Below, piece by piece: positions 7,432-16,091 of a DNA stretch of 64,000 nucleotides. Source of the DNA: Clostridia bacterium (GTDB lineage Bacteria; Bacillota; Clostridia; Oscillospirales; Acutalibacteraceae); assembly GCA_017481575.1 (NCBI GenBank), contig JAFUPA010000008.1, forward strand, positions 1-64,000, given 5' to 3'. The first letter of the stretch is position 1. The number at the start of each line of letters is the position of its first letter. Both the position numbers and the translations under genes were made by a program. The notes under the pieces were generated by a model. That model was not told the origin of the DNA. It made no database searches and saw nothing but the letters and a program-made list of their open reading frames with translations.

Positions 7432-8946
7432 TTATTTAATCATGCTTTCGCCTGTCATCTCTTTGGGCTGTTCAAGTCCAAGGATTGTAAGCATTGTCGG
7501 TGCAATGTCAGCAAGTCTGCCTGTTTCCTTAAGCTCGCAGTCATAACCTACAACGCAGAAGGGAACGGGATTTGTTGAGTGCGGTGTGAACGGCTTGCCG
7601 TCGTCACCAATCATTCTGTCAGCGTTACCGTGGTCGGCTGTGATAAGCACAGCGCCGCCCATTTCGAGGGTAGCATCACAAACCTTGCCAACACATTCGT
7701 CAACAGCCTCAACAGCTTTGACAGCAGCTTCCCACACACCTGTGTGGCCAACCATATCGCAGTTAGCAAAGTTGAGGATAACAACGTCATACTTACCTGA
7801 CTTAATCTGCTCAACTACTGCATCGCATACGGGATATGCGCTCATCTCGGGCTGAAGGTCAAAGGTAGGAACGTCGGGGGACTGGATAAGAATTCTGTCC
7901 TCACCCTCAAATGTTTTTTCCTCACCGCCGTTGAAGAAGAATGTTACGTGCGCATACTTCTGTGTCTCTGCGATACGAAGCTGTGTCATACCCTTTGATG
8001 CAAGGTATTCGCCCATTGTCATCGTAAGCTCTTCCGGCGGGAAAGCAACAGTAACATTCGGCATTGTTTCGTCATATTGTGTCATGCAGACATAATGAAG
8101 CGGGAAGAAGCCGTTTTTACGCTCAAAGCCGTCAAATGCCTCGTCAACAAATGTTCTTGTAATCTGTCTTGCACGGTCGGGGCGGAAGTTGAAGAATACA
8201 ACGCTGTCGTTAGCCTTGATAGTGCCTTCCTTGTTAAGAACAGTCGGAACGATGAATTCGTCTGTAACGCCGTTTGCGTAAGACTCTTCCATTGCAACCT
8301 TACCGCATTCAGCTTGAATTCCCTCGCCGTAAACCATTGCGGCATAAGCCTTTTCAACTCTGTCCCAAGCGAAGTCACGGTCCATTGCGTAGTAACGACC
8401 CATAATTGTTGCAATTTCGCCGACACCGAGTTCCTTCGTCTTGTTATAAACGTCCTGAACAAAGCCAACACCGGATGTAACAGAAACGTCACGACCGTCC
8501 ATAATGCAGTGAACATAAACCTTGTCAAGACCTTCTTTTTTAGCCATTTCAAGAAGTCCGTAAACGTGCTCAATGTGGCTGTGAACACCACCGTCAGAAA
8601 GAAGACCTACAAGATGAAGTGCTGTGCCGTTCTTCTTGCAGTTTTCGCAAGCGTCCTTAAGAGCCTTGATGTCAAAGAAATCGCCGTCTGTGATAGACTT
8701 TGAAATCTTAACAAGCATCTGGTAAACAACTCGGCCTGCACCGATGTTTGTGTGACCAACCTCGCTGTTACCCATCTGACCGTCGGGGAGACCTACGTCA
8801 AGACCCGAAGCGCCGATTGTTGTAAACGGATTTTCCTTGAAAAGCTTTGTAAGGTTAGGAGTGTTTGCAGCTTCAATAGCGTTACCCTTGTCGCCGGGGT
8901 TGATGCCGAAGCCGTCCATAATACATAATACTACAGGTTTTTTCAT
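7432..8946 (-). CDS. gpmI: 2,3-bisphosphoglycerate-independent phosphoglycerate mutase
   Basis: The 504-residue enzyme interconverts 3- and 2-phosphoglycerate using two Mn ions. Hallmarks are MDGFG near the N-terminus, the phosphorylated serine in GQMGNSEVGH (Ser62), MDGRDV and the metal site ITADHGNAD near residue 440. Length is typical. It is the last gene of a leftward pgk-tpiA-gpmI operon, a usual Gram-positive glycolysis arrangement but here without gap, cggR or eno beside it. Confidence 0.97.
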   Translation of the reverse strand: MKKPVVLCIMDGFGINPGDKGNAIEAANTPNLTKLFKENPFTTIGASGLDVGLPDGQMGNSEVGHTNIGAGRVVYQMLVKISKSITDGDFFDIKALKDACENCKKNGTALHLVGLLSDGGVHSHIEHVYGLLEMAKKEGLDKVYVHCIMDGRDVSVTSGVGFVQDVYNKTKELGVGEIATIMGRYYAMDRDFAWDRVEKAYAAMVYGEGIQAECGKVAMEESYANGVTDEFIVPTVLNKEGTIKANDSVVFFNFRPDRARQITRTFVDEAFDGFERKNGFFPLHYVCMTQYDETMPNVTVAFPPEELTMTMGEYLASKGMTQLRIAETQKYAHVTFFFNGGEEKTFEGEDRILIQSPDVPTFDLQPEMSAYPVCDAVVEQIKSGKYDVVILNFANCDMVGHTGVWEAAVKAVEAVDECVGKVCDATLEMGGAVLITADHGNADRMIGDDGKPFTPHSTNPVPFCVVGYDCELKETGRLADIAPTMLTILGLEQPKEMTGESMIK

Positions 8947-8962
8947 AATTTATCACCATTCA

Positions 8963-8997
8963 AAATTATGGGACGCTTTGTCGGCGTCCCACATAAT
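8963..8997 (-). other. Intercistronic stem-loop between tpiA and gpmI
   Basis: TGGGACGC (8969-8976) pairs with GCGTCCCA (8984-8991), extended by ATTATG/CATAAT flanks. There is no T run, so it is more likely an mRNA processing or stability hairpin than a terminator; it would allow different levels of tpiA and gpmI mRNA. Confidence 0.55.
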
Positions 8998-9009
8998 GTT
9001 ATTGATTTA

Positions 9010-9777
9010 TTATTTGCTTGCTGCCTTAACGATAGCTGCAAAGTCGGGAGCCTTGAGTGATGCACCGCCGATAAGACCGCCGTCAACATCCTCTTTGCCG
9101 AGAAGTTCGTCAGCGTTAGCAGCATTCATTGAACCGCCGTACTGAACAACAAACTTGTCAGCAGCTTCCTTGTCATAAAGCTCTTCGATAAGCTCACGGA
9201 TAGCCTTACAAACTTCTTCAGCCTGGTCAGCTGTAGCAGTCTTTCCTGTACCGATAGCCCAGACAGGCTCGTAAGCGATGATGATTCTGTCAAGCTCTTC
9301 CTTTGAAACGCCTGCAAGAGCAATCTTAACCTGGGAGTTAACAACTTCCATTGTGATGTTCTGCTCCCTCTGCTCAAGGTACTCACCAACGCAGAGGATA
9401 ACTGTCATACCGTTGTTAAGAGCAGCTCTTGTTCTGTCACGTACTGTAACGTCTGTGTCACCGAAGTAAGTTCTTCTCTCGCTGTGACCTGTGATAACAT
9501 AGTCAACACCGCAAGCCTTAAGCATTTCAGCAGAAACTTCGCCTGTGAAAGCACCGCTTGCTGCCCAGTGGCAGTTTTCAGCACCTACTTTGATGTTTGA
9601 ACCCTTTGTAGCCTCAAGAGCTGCAAAAAGGTCGATATAAGGAACGCAAACAACAACGTCGCAATCAGCATCTGCTACAAGGGGCTTGATTTCGTTGATG
9701 AGTGCTGTTGTTTCGGCAGGAGTCTTGTTCATTTTCCAGTTACCTGCGATAACTGCTTTACGAAGTGATTTATTCAT
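9010..9777 (-). CDS. tpiA: Triosephosphate isomerase
   Basis: The 255-residue TIM-barrel enzyme interconverts dihydroxyacetone phosphate and glyceraldehyde 3-phosphate. The catalytic residues are visible: K15 in GNWKMN, H98 in ITGHSERR and E170 in AYEPVWAIGTGKT, plus the phosphate-binding GGSMN and GGLIGGAS loops. Length matches the family. It lies 19 bases after pgk and is surely in the same leftward operon; AAAGGACG upstream is the ribosome binding site. Confidence 0.98.
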   Translation of the reverse strand: MNKSLRKAVIAGNWKMNKTPAETTALINEIKPLVADADCDVVVCVPYIDLFAALEATKGSNIKVGAENCHWAASGAFTGEVSAEMLKACGVDYVITGHSERRTYFGDTDVTVRDRTRAALNNGMTVILCVGEYLEQREQNITMEVVNSQVKIALAGVSKEELDRIIIAYEPVWAIGTGKTATADQAEEVCKAIRELIEELYDKEAADKFVVQYGGSMNAANADELLGKEDVDGGLIGGASLKAPDFAAIVKAASK

Positions 9778-9796
9778 CTGTTTGACGTCCTTTCAA

Positions 9797-10987
9797 TTAT
9801 TTGTTGTTAAGAGCAACGATACCCGGAAGCTCTTTACCCTCGAGGAATTCAAGAGAAGCGCCGCCGCCTGTTGAGATGTGAGACATCTTGTCTGCGAAGC
9901 CGAGCTTCTGAACAGCTGCAGCAGAGTCGCCGCCGCCGATGATTGAGATAGCACCTGACTCAGCAACTGCAGTAGCAACTGCGATTGTACCCTGAGCGAA
10001 GTTCTCCCACTCTGAAACGCCCATAGGTCCGTTCCAGATAACTGTGCCGCTACCCTTGATAGCATTTGCGAAAAGCTCCTGTGTCTTCGGACCGATGTCA
10101 AGACCCATCCAGCCGTCGGGAATCTCGTCACTGTTGATAATCTGTGCCTCTGTGTTCGGGTCGTATTCCTTACCAACCTTGTTGTCAACGGGGATAAGGA
10201 AGTTAACACCCTTAGCCTTAGCTGTTTCCATCATCTGCTTTGCATCTTCAACTCTGTCCTCTTCAAGAAGTGAAGTACCGATGCTGTAGCCGAGTGACTT
10301 CATAAATGTGTAAGCCATACCGCCGCCAACGATGATTGTGTCACACTTGTCGAGGAGGTTTGTGATAACGCCGATCTTGTCAGAAACCTTTGCACCGCCG
10401 AGGATAGCAACGAGGGGACGCTTCGGGTTAGCGAGAGCACCGCCGATGAAGCTGATTTCCTTCTGGATAAGGTAACCGCAAGCTGCAGGAATGTAATCTG
10501 CAACGCCTGTTGTTGAGCTGTGAGCTCTGTGAGCTGAACCGAATGCATCGTTTACATAAAGGTCAGCAAGGTCTGCGAGCTTCTTTGAAAACTCGGGGTC
10601 GTTCTTTGTCTCTTCCTTGTGGAAACGAACGTTTTCGATAAGCATAACATCGCCGTCGTTAAGAGAAGCTGAAAGAGCCTGTGCGCTTTCGCCTACAACG
10701 TCTGTTGCCATCTTAACTTCCTTACCGAGGAGCTCTGCAAGGCGAGCTGCAACGGGAGCAAGTGAAAACTCGGGCTTGAACTCACCCTTCGGTCTGCCGA
10801 GGTGAGAGCAAAGGATAACCTTTGCGTTGTTGTCGATAAGATACTTGATTGTGGGGAGAGAAGCAACAATTCTCTTGTCGCTTGTGATAACTCCATCCTT
10901 GAGAGGTACGTTGAAGTCGCAACGAACGAGAACTCGCTTGCCGCTTACCTCAAGATCCTCAACGGTCTTCTTGTTAAGTGCGTCCAT
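9797..10987 (-). CDS. pgk: Phosphoglycerate kinase
   Basis: A 396-residue enzyme transferring phosphate from 1,3-bisphosphoglycerate to ADP. Motifs: RCDFNVPL near the start, SHLGRPKGE, the AHSSTTGVA hinge and nucleotide-binding [10 protein letters not shown], and a C-terminal GGGDSAAA. The frame extends 9 codons upstream, but the ATG at 10987 (MDALNKKT) is preferred because GAAAGGA lies about 8 bases before it and homologues start there. First gene of the pgk-tpiA-gpmI operon. Confidence 0.97.
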   Translation of the reverse strand: MDALNKKTVEDLEVSGKRVLVRCDFNVPLKDGVITSDKRIVASLPTIKYLIDNNAKVILCSHLGRPKGEFKPEFSLAPVAARLAELLGKEVKMATDVVGESAQALSASLNDGDVMLIENVRFHKEETKNDPEFSKKLADLADLYVNDAFGSAHRAHSSTTGVADYIPAACGYLIQKEISFIGGALANPKRPLVAILGGAKVSDKIGVITNLLDKCDTIIVGGGMAYTFMKSLGYSIGTSLLEEDRVEDAKQMMETAKAKGVNFLIPVDNKVGKEYDPNTEAQIINSDEIPDGWMGLDIGPKTQELFANAIKGSGTVIWNGPMGVSEWENFAQGTIAVATAVAESGAISIIGGGDSAAAVQKLGFADKMSHISTGGGASLEFLEGKELPGIVALNNK

Positions 10988-11190
10988 GTTTTTCATCCTT
11001 TCAAATAAAAGCATACGCTTAAAATTTTTCGTCTAATATTTTATAACAAAATATGGATTTTTGCAAGCAAAATGATGTCAAAAAATTAACATTTATCAGT
11101 ATATACATAAATTGCCTGAAAATCGCCGATTTATTCACAATTATGTGCAATTTTGGTGTGAAATCTGCGTTAAAAAATAACGTTTCTATA

Positions 11191-11220
11191 TTGACAATAA
11201 AGTAACAAAGGGAGTATAAT
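11191..11220 (+). promoter_or_regulatory. Sigma-A promoter of serC-serA
   Basis: TTGACA (11191-11196) and TATAAT (11215-11220) are both perfect consensus boxes with an 18-base spacer. They lie 58 bases before the serC start. The 220-base divergent region 10988-11277 also holds AT-rich sequence upstream of pgk, where a minus-strand -10 like TATAAA near 11040 is possible but unclear. Confidence 0.85.
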
Positions 11221-11277
11221 TTAAAATATAATTATTTTGTAATAAGCGCAATTTGCGTTTAAGTGGAGGTAATACAA

Positions 11278-12360
11278 ATGGCAAGAGTTTACAATTTCTC
11301 GGCAGGTCCTTCAATGTTGCCTGAGTCAGTGCTCAAAAAGGCGGCAGAAGAAATGCTCGATTATCAGGGTTGCGGACATTCGGTTATGGAAATGTCACAC
11401 CGTTCCAAGGTTTTCCAGTCAATCATTGACGGTGCACATGACCTTGTTAAAGAGCTTTACAACGTACCCGATAACTATAAAATCCTTTTTGTTCAGGGCG
11501 GTGCTTCAACACAGTTTGCAGCCATCCCTCTCAACTTCCTTAACAAGACAGGCAAGGCAGACTACATCATTTCAGGTCGCTGGGCAAAGATGGCTTATAA
11601 AGAGGCACAGAAGTACGGTGATGTAAGAATTGCCGCTTCTTCAGAGGATAAGATGTTCTCTTATATTCCCGAAACAACACGTGACAGCTTCCGTCCCGAT
11701 GCTGACTACGTTTACTACTGCATGAACAACACAATCTACGGCACAACCTTCAAGTATATCCCTGACACAGGTGATATTCCTCTTGTTTGTGACGTTTCAT
11801 CCTGCTTCTTCTCGGAGCCTCTTGATATTTCAAAGTTTGCTGTTGTTTACGGCGGTGCACAGAAGAATGTTGCACCCGCAGGTCTTGTTATCGTAATTGT
11901 CCGTGAGGATCTTCTCGGCAATGCACGTGACTACACACCGACAATGCTCGACTATAAGGTTCAGGCAGATGCAGATTCTCTTTACAACACACCTCCGTGC
12001 TTCATCATTTATATGTGTAAGCTCGTTCTTGAGTGGATCAAGAGCTTCGGCGGTCTTGAAGAGATGAAGGCTCACAACATCAAGAAGGCTAACATCCTTT
12101 ACGATTATCTTGACCGGAGCAAGATGTTCAATGGCACAGTTGTTAAAGAGGACCGTTCACTTATGAACATTCCCTTCGTAACAGGCGATGCAGACCTTGA
12201 TGCAAAGTTCATCAAGGAAGCAACTGAAGCAGGCTTCATCAACATCAAGGGTCACAAGACAGTTGGCGGTATGAGAGCTTCAACCTACAACGCAATGCCT
12301 ATTGAGGGTGTTGAGGCACTTGTAGAGTTTATGAAGAAGTTTGAAGAAGCTAATTCATAA
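11278..12360 (+). CDS. serC: Phosphoserine aminotransferase
   Basis: This 360-residue PLP enzyme makes 3-phosphoserine from 3-phosphohydroxypyruvate and glutamate. The N-terminus NFSAGPSMLPESVL and the PLP-lysine region GGAQKNVAPAG (around residue 196) are characteristic. ATG 11278 is chosen over an upstream GTG at 11263 because GGAGGT at 11265-11270 is positioned 7 bases before it. It is followed by serA, giving two of the three steps from 3-phosphoglycerate to serine; serB is not nearby. Confidence 0.97.
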   Translation: MARVYNFSAGPSMLPESVLKKAAEEMLDYQGCGHSVMEMSHRSKVFQSIIDGAHDLVKELYNVPDNYKILFVQGGASTQFAAIPLNFLNKTGKADYIISGRWAKMAYKEAQKYGDVRIAASSEDKMFSYIPETTRDSFRPDADYVYYCMNNTIYGTTFKYIPDTGDIPLVCDVSSCFFSEPLDISKFAVVYGGAQKNVAPAGLVIVIVREDLLGNARDYTPTMLDYKVQADADSLYNTPPCFIIYMCKLVLEWIKSFGGLEEMKAHNIKKANILYDYLDRSKMFNGTVVKEDRSLMNIPFVTGDADLDAKFIKEATEAGFINIKGHKTVGGMRASTYNAMPIEGVEALVEFMKKFEEANS

Positions 12361-12374
12361 TTAAATTAAAAATC

Positions 12375-12412
12375 CTGATGTCATTAACCGTAAAGTTAAT
12401 GACATCAGTTTT
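12375..12412 (+). terminator. Attenuator-like hairpin between serC and serA
   Basis: A perfect 14-bp stem, CTGATGTCATTAAC (12375-12388) with GTTAATGACATCAG (12395-12408), closes a CGTAAA loop and is followed by only TTTT. The serA ribosome binding site AAGGAG (12413-12418) begins right after. It may partly terminate transcription or protect the serC mRNA, setting the serC:serA ratio. Confidence 0.7.
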
Positions 12413-12426
12413 AAGGAGATATTTTT

Positions 12427-13551
12427 ATGTACAATATTCTTACACTCAACAAAATTGCCGCTTGCGGTACAGATAAGTTTGACAAAAATCTTTATACCTA
12501 CGGCGAAGATATCGCAAACCCGACAGCTATTATGGTTCGTTCGGCTTCAATGCACGAAATGGAGCTTGCCCCCGAAACAATCGCAATTGCACGTGCAGGC
12601 GCAGGCACAAACAACATCCCTGTTGATACTTGTGCAGAAAGAGGCGTTGTTGTGTTCAACACACCGGGCGCAAACGCAAACGCTGTTAAGGAGCTTGTAA
12701 TCTGCGGTATGTTTATGGCTTCCCGTCGTGTTACAGCCGCACTTGATTGGTGCAAAACTCTCAAGGGTGAGGGCGATGCAGTCGGTAAGCTCGTTGAAAA
12801 AGGCAAGTCACAGTTTGCAGGTCCCGAAATTATGGGCAAAACTCTCGGTGTTATCGGTATGGGTGCAATCGGCTTCAAGGTTGCACAGGCGGCAGAAGCA
12901 CTCGGAATGAAGATTGTCGGCTACGACCCGTATATGTCAGAGGCTATAAAGTCTGCACTTTCACAGGATACAGAGATTGTTGATGATATCAACGAAATCT
13001 TTAAGAAGAGTGACTACATCACAATCCACGTTCCTCTCACAGATTCAACAAAGAACACAGTTAACAAAGACACACTTGCACTCTGTAAGGATGGTGTAAG
13101 AATTCTTAACTTTGCACGTGGCGGACTTGTTAATAACGATGACCTTAAGGCAGGTCTTGAAAGCGGTAAGGTTGCAGCTTATGTAACAGACTTCCCATCA
13201 GATGATGTTATCGGCGTTGACGGAATTATCGCAATTCCTCACCTTGGTGCATCAACTCCCGAAAGCGAAGACAACTGTGCAATTATGGCGGCTGACGAGC
13301 TCATTGCTTACATCGAAAAGGGCGAAATCGTCAACTCTGTAAATATGCCGACAATGAAGCTTGAGAAAGCTGACGGAGCACGCACCTGTGTTATCCACAA
13401 GGCAGATGCAACAGATGCAGTCACAGCCGCACTCGGTGCAGATGCAAAGACAGCAACAAGAGGCGACTACGCTTACACAGTAGCAGATACAGATGCCCTC
13501 GCTGCAGTCGAAGCAATCAACGGCGTAATCAAGGCAAGAGTAATTAAATAA
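12427..13551 (+). CDS. serA: D-3-phosphoglycerate dehydrogenase-type enzyme
   Basis: The 374-residue protein has the D-isomer 2-hydroxyacid dehydrogenase layout: IARAGAGTNNIPVD substrate loop, NAD-binding GVIGMGAIGFKVA (around 140-155), NFARGGLVNNDDL and catalytic GASTPESEDN region. Pairing with serC supports 3-phosphoglycerate oxidation. The C-terminal 70 residues are an ACT-like remnant shorter than in long SerA proteins, so classical serine feedback inhibition may be absent. RBS AAGGAG lies 8 bases before ATG 12427. Confidence 0.93.
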   Translation: MYNILTLNKIAACGTDKFDKNLYTYGEDIANPTAIMVRSASMHEMELAPETIAIARAGAGTNNIPVDTCAERGVVVFNTPGANANAVKELVICGMFMASRRVTAALDWCKTLKGEGDAVGKLVEKGKSQFAGPEIMGKTLGVIGMGAIGFKVAQAAEALGMKIVGYDPYMSEAIKSALSQDTEIVDDINEIFKKSDYITIHVPLTDSTKNTVNKDTLALCKDGVRILNFARGGLVNNDDLKAGLESGKVAAYVTDFPSDDVIGVDGIIAIPHLGASTPESEDNCAIMAADELIAYIEKGEIVNSVNMPTMKLEKADGARTCVIHKADATDAVTAALGADAKTATRGDYAYTVADTDALAAVEAINGVIKARVIK

Positions 13552-13566
13552 GATTTAAAAAAGCAA

Positions 13567-13598
13567 AAGGACGACAGATTTCTCTGCCGTCCTTAATT
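13567..13598. terminator. Bidirectional terminator between serA and Fe-alcohol dehydrogenase
   Basis: AAGGACGACAG (13567-13577) pairs with CTGCCGTCCTT (13584-13594) with one mismatch. A T-rich tail lies on the plus side and AAAAGC (TTTT on the minus strand) on the other, so it can serve both convergent genes. Confidence 0.8.
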
Positions 13599-13615
13599 CT
13601 TTATTTAACCTTTAA

Positions 13616-14797
13616 TTAAAAATCAACTTCCTCACCGTAGTAGATGCAGGTAAAGAGCTTCTTCATTGTTGCGGGGTCGATTGAACGGGGGTTAGAGCCT
13701 GTGCAAGCATCGCCGACTGCATTTTCTGCAATAACGTCAATCTTCTCGTTGAACTCTTCCTCAATGATGCCGAACTCCTTGAGCGTGTTCGGAATTCCCA
13801 TGTAGTCGTTAAGCTCAACGATTCTTGCACGAAGCTTGTCAACATACTCTTCTGTGCTGTCTGCTGTGATGCCGATTGACTTTGCAATGTCAGCATATCT
13901 TTCTGCAGCTTCTTCTACCTTTGAGTTATACTTGATAACGTAGGGGAGGTACATGGCGTTTGCAAGGCCGTGTGTGATGTGACCTGTTGAGAAAGCTGCA
14001 CCTGTTTTGTGAGCCATTGAGTGAACAATGCCGAGAAGTGCGTTTGAGAAAGCCATACCTGCAAGGCACTGACCGTAGTGCATCTCTTCTCTTGCTTCCA
14101 TATCACCGTCAAATGACTTTGTCAGCTTGCGGTCAACAATGTCAATAGCCTTGAGTACAAGCGGGTCTGTGAATGTTGTGTGAAGAGTTGAAACATAAGC
14201 TTCAATAGCGTGTGTAAGTGCATCCATACCTGTATGAGCAACAAGCTTCGGAGGCATTGTCTCTGCAAGTGCAGGGTCAACGATTGCAACATCGGGTGTG
14301 ATGTTGAAGTCTGCAAGAGGATACTTGATGCCCTTCTGATAGTCTGTGATAACGGAGAAAGCTGTAACCTCGGTTGCTGTGCCTGATGTTGAGGGGATAG
14401 CAATAAATCTTGCCTTCTGACGAAGCTCGGGGAAGCTGAACGGTGTGATGAGCTGCTCAAATGTTACCTCGGGGTACTCATAGAATGCCCACATAGCCTT
14501 TGCGGCATCAATCGGTGAGCCGCCGCCCATAGCAACGATAAGGTCAGGCTCGAATTCACGCATAGCCTCTGCGCCTTTCATAACTGTTTCAACTGACGGG
14601 TCGGGTTCAACACCCTCAAAAAGTGCTGTCTCAATTCCTGCTTCGTTAAGGTAAGTAACTACCTTGTCAACAAAGCCAAACTTCTTCATTGAGCCGCCAC
14701 CGAGAACGATGATAGCTTTTTTGCCCTTAAGGAGCTTAAGTGACTCGAGAGCGTCCTTGCCGTAGTAAAGGTCTCTGGGTAAAGTAAATCTGTACAT
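13616..14797 (-). CDS. Iron-containing alcohol dehydrogenase
   Basis: A 393-residue group III (Fe-dependent) alcohol dehydrogenase, probably reducing an aldehyde with NAD(P)H during fermentation. Seen: GGGSMKKFG and GGGSPIDAAKAMW in the nucleotide domain, SGTATEVTAFSVI, and the metal site DALTHAIEAY plus later His in GIVHSMAHKTG. Similar to butanol/YqhD-like dehydrogenases; exact substrate unknown. CCTAGGAGGATAAACCA on the minus strand gives a strong RBS before ATG 14797. It is monocistronic. Confidence 0.93.
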   Translation of the reverse strand: MYRFTLPRDLYYGKDALESLKLLKGKKAIIVLGGGSMKKFGFVDKVVTYLNEAGIETALFEGVEPDPSVETVMKGAEAMREFEPDLIVAMGGGSPIDAAKAMWAFYEYPEVTFEQLITPFSFPELRQKARFIAIPSTSGTATEVTAFSVITDYQKGIKYPLADFNITPDVAIVDPALAETMPPKLVAHTGMDALTHAIEAYVSTLHTTFTDPLVLKAIDIVDRKLTKSFDGDMEAREEMHYGQCLAGMAFSNALLGIVHSMAHKTGAAFSTGHITHGLANAMYLPYVIKYNSKVEEAAERYADIAKSIGITADSTEEYVDKLRARIVELNDYMGIPNTLKEFGIIEEEFNEKIDVIAENAVGDACTGSNPRSIDPATMKKLFTCIYYGEEVDF

Positions 14798-14889
14798 TGG
14801 TTTATCCTCCTAGGATGATGTTATTTTTTTAACAATCTCATTATACCACTTTCTGATATAGATTTCAAGTGGTAAAATAAAAACATAAT

Positions 14890-14945
14890 ATCAGAAAAAG
14901 GTGAGAAGATACTTCGTATCTCTTTCTGATATCATGTCTGTCAGG
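14890..14945 (-). terminator. Hairpin after small membrane protein gene
   Basis: ATATCAGAAA (about 14888-14897) pairs with TTTCTGATAT (14923-14932), with an inner GAAGATAC-TTC-GTATCTC hairpin. On the minus strand it follows the stop of the membrane protein gene and runs into TTTTTATTTTACC. It also separates that gene from the alcohol dehydrogenase region. Confidence 0.5.
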
Positions 14946-14948
14946 CAA

Positions 14949-15194
14949 TTACTTCTTGCAGACGATTTTTGCGCACAGTGCGGAAACAATTGAAGCAAAA
15001 AACATATCTGCACCTAAAATACCGATAAGGTCAGTGATAAAAGGCTTACCTGCTTCAGGATGCCAGACAAATGTTATTCCGTCATCGGTTACGTAGTGAA
15101 ATACAAAATAATTGATAATAAATACAATTATGGAGATAACCAGACAAGCAACAGACAGCTTGTAAAGTCGTTTTCTTAAAATTTTCATATCCAT
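14949..15194 (-). CDS. Small two-helix membrane protein, unknown function
   Basis: The 81-residue protein begins with a basic stretch (MDMKILRKRLYKL), then has a hydrophobic helix at about 13-34 and a second at about 55-75, ending in a short basic tail. No family recognised. GAGGTGAACAAAA on the minus strand is a reasonable ribosome binding site, with ATG at 15194. It stands alone next to the DUF559 repeat element. Confidence 0.55.
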   Translation of the reverse strand: MDMKILRKRLYKLSVACLVISIIVFIINYFVFHYVTDDGITFVWHPEAGKPFITDLIGILGADMFFASIVSALCAKIVCKK

Positions 15195-15257
15195 TTTTGT
15201 TCACCTCAAAATAACTTTTAATTTATTTTATGCTTGTGTTAAATCAGGGACAAATTA

Positions 15258-15765
15258 GCCTCCCTTGCCCTAAAGGGAGGGGGACCGCAAAGGCTCCCTT
15301 GCCTAAAGGGAGCTGGCAAAACCGTAGGTTTTGACTGAGGGATTCTTAGCGGTGGAGGGATTCTTTGACAAATAAATCAATATATTCACAAACCCCTCTA
15401 AAATTTTTATTGACTTCATTATTCGGTATACGAACTACTGTCAAGATTCTACTTTCGATTTTTTCTGTTCTTATCTTGTCTTTTAACAAGCTTTTTTCCT
15501 CATAATGTTGTGAACCGTCAAGTTCGATTATAAGCCGTGCTTCGTGACAGTAAAAATCTACTATATAATTATCAATAACTTTCTGTCGCAGAAACCGGAT
15601 AGGATATGAACGCAAAAAATCATACCATAAATGCCGTTCTTCTTTCGTCATATTCTTACGCAATATTTTTGCATTTGCAGTTAATTTTGTATTATGCTTC
15701 CGTTCCGTACTGTATCCCTCCGTCTTTTGCTTCGCAAAATCCACCTCCCTTTAGGCAAGGGAGGC
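15258..15765. mobile_element. DUF559 gene bounded by inverted palindromic repeats
   Basis: The left edge has GCCTCCCTTGCCCTAAAGGG (from 15258), then a second related palindrome at 15292-15314 and a CAAAACC-GTA-GGTTTTG hairpin at 15317-15333. The right edge (15744-15765) carries the reverse complement of the left unit, differing by a single base. The DUF559 gene fills the middle and its last codons run into the left repeat. The layout suggests a small dispersed element carrying its own endonuclease-like gene; mobility is inferred. Confidence 0.6.
15346..15744 (-). CDS. DUF559 endonuclease-like protein
   Basis: The 132-residue protein matches the DUF559 (Vsr-related, PD-(D/E)XK-fold) family: NAKILRKNMTKEERHLWYDF, then FLRQKVIDNYIVDFYC and LIIELDGSQHYE, which provide the D and E-x-D catalytic residues, then a conserved VVRIPNNEV. 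Function in DNA cleavage is expected from the fold but not proven. It lies wholly between inverted repeats. The first residues (MDFAKQKTEGY) and last (ESLHR) are encoded by repeat-like sequence, so the true start may be further in, at MTKEERHLW or nearby. Confidence 0.8.
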   Translation of the reverse strand: MDFAKQKTEGYSTERKHNTKLTANAKILRKNMTKEERHLWYDFLRSYPIRFLRQKVIDNYIVDFYCHEARLIIELDGSQHYEEKSLLKDKIRTEKIESRILTVVRIPNNEVNKNFRGVCEYIDLFVKESLHR

Positions 15766-16091
15766 TCTTGTTTTCAATTTGTGGAAATAACTTCCACAAG
15801 TTGAATTTGCTGCATAACAACAAGCTTTTTTCTTAACTTAATATAACATTTTTTACTTAATTTTTCAAGATATATATATATATGAGAATAGAGTTATCCC
15901 GAAATTGCGAGATAACTCTATTTTTGATGGTATGACAAAAGTCATACCATCAAAAATCATACCAAAGGAAATACAGTTGAAAACTTTGTTTTTAAGCAGT
16001 AAATCTGCCGAAAGTATGACGGCTATTCCTGCCGCACCTAAATATTTGCAATATTATGGTACGGTATTCCAACAATTTAAGCTGAACAATC
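15745..16091. other. Gene-free stretch with two strong hairpins
   Basis: After the right repeat of the DUF559 element the stretch is AT rich, with a TATATATATATAT run near 15873. Two adjacent perfect hairpins follow: TAGAGTTATC (15889-15898)/GATAACTCTA (15911-15920) with TTTTT, and TTTTGATGGTATGAC (15922-15936)/GTCATACCATCAAAA (15941-15955). The second can end the leftward AraC-family transcript. A 65-codon frame at 15905-16102 overlaps both hairpins and is not believed. Confidence 0.6.
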
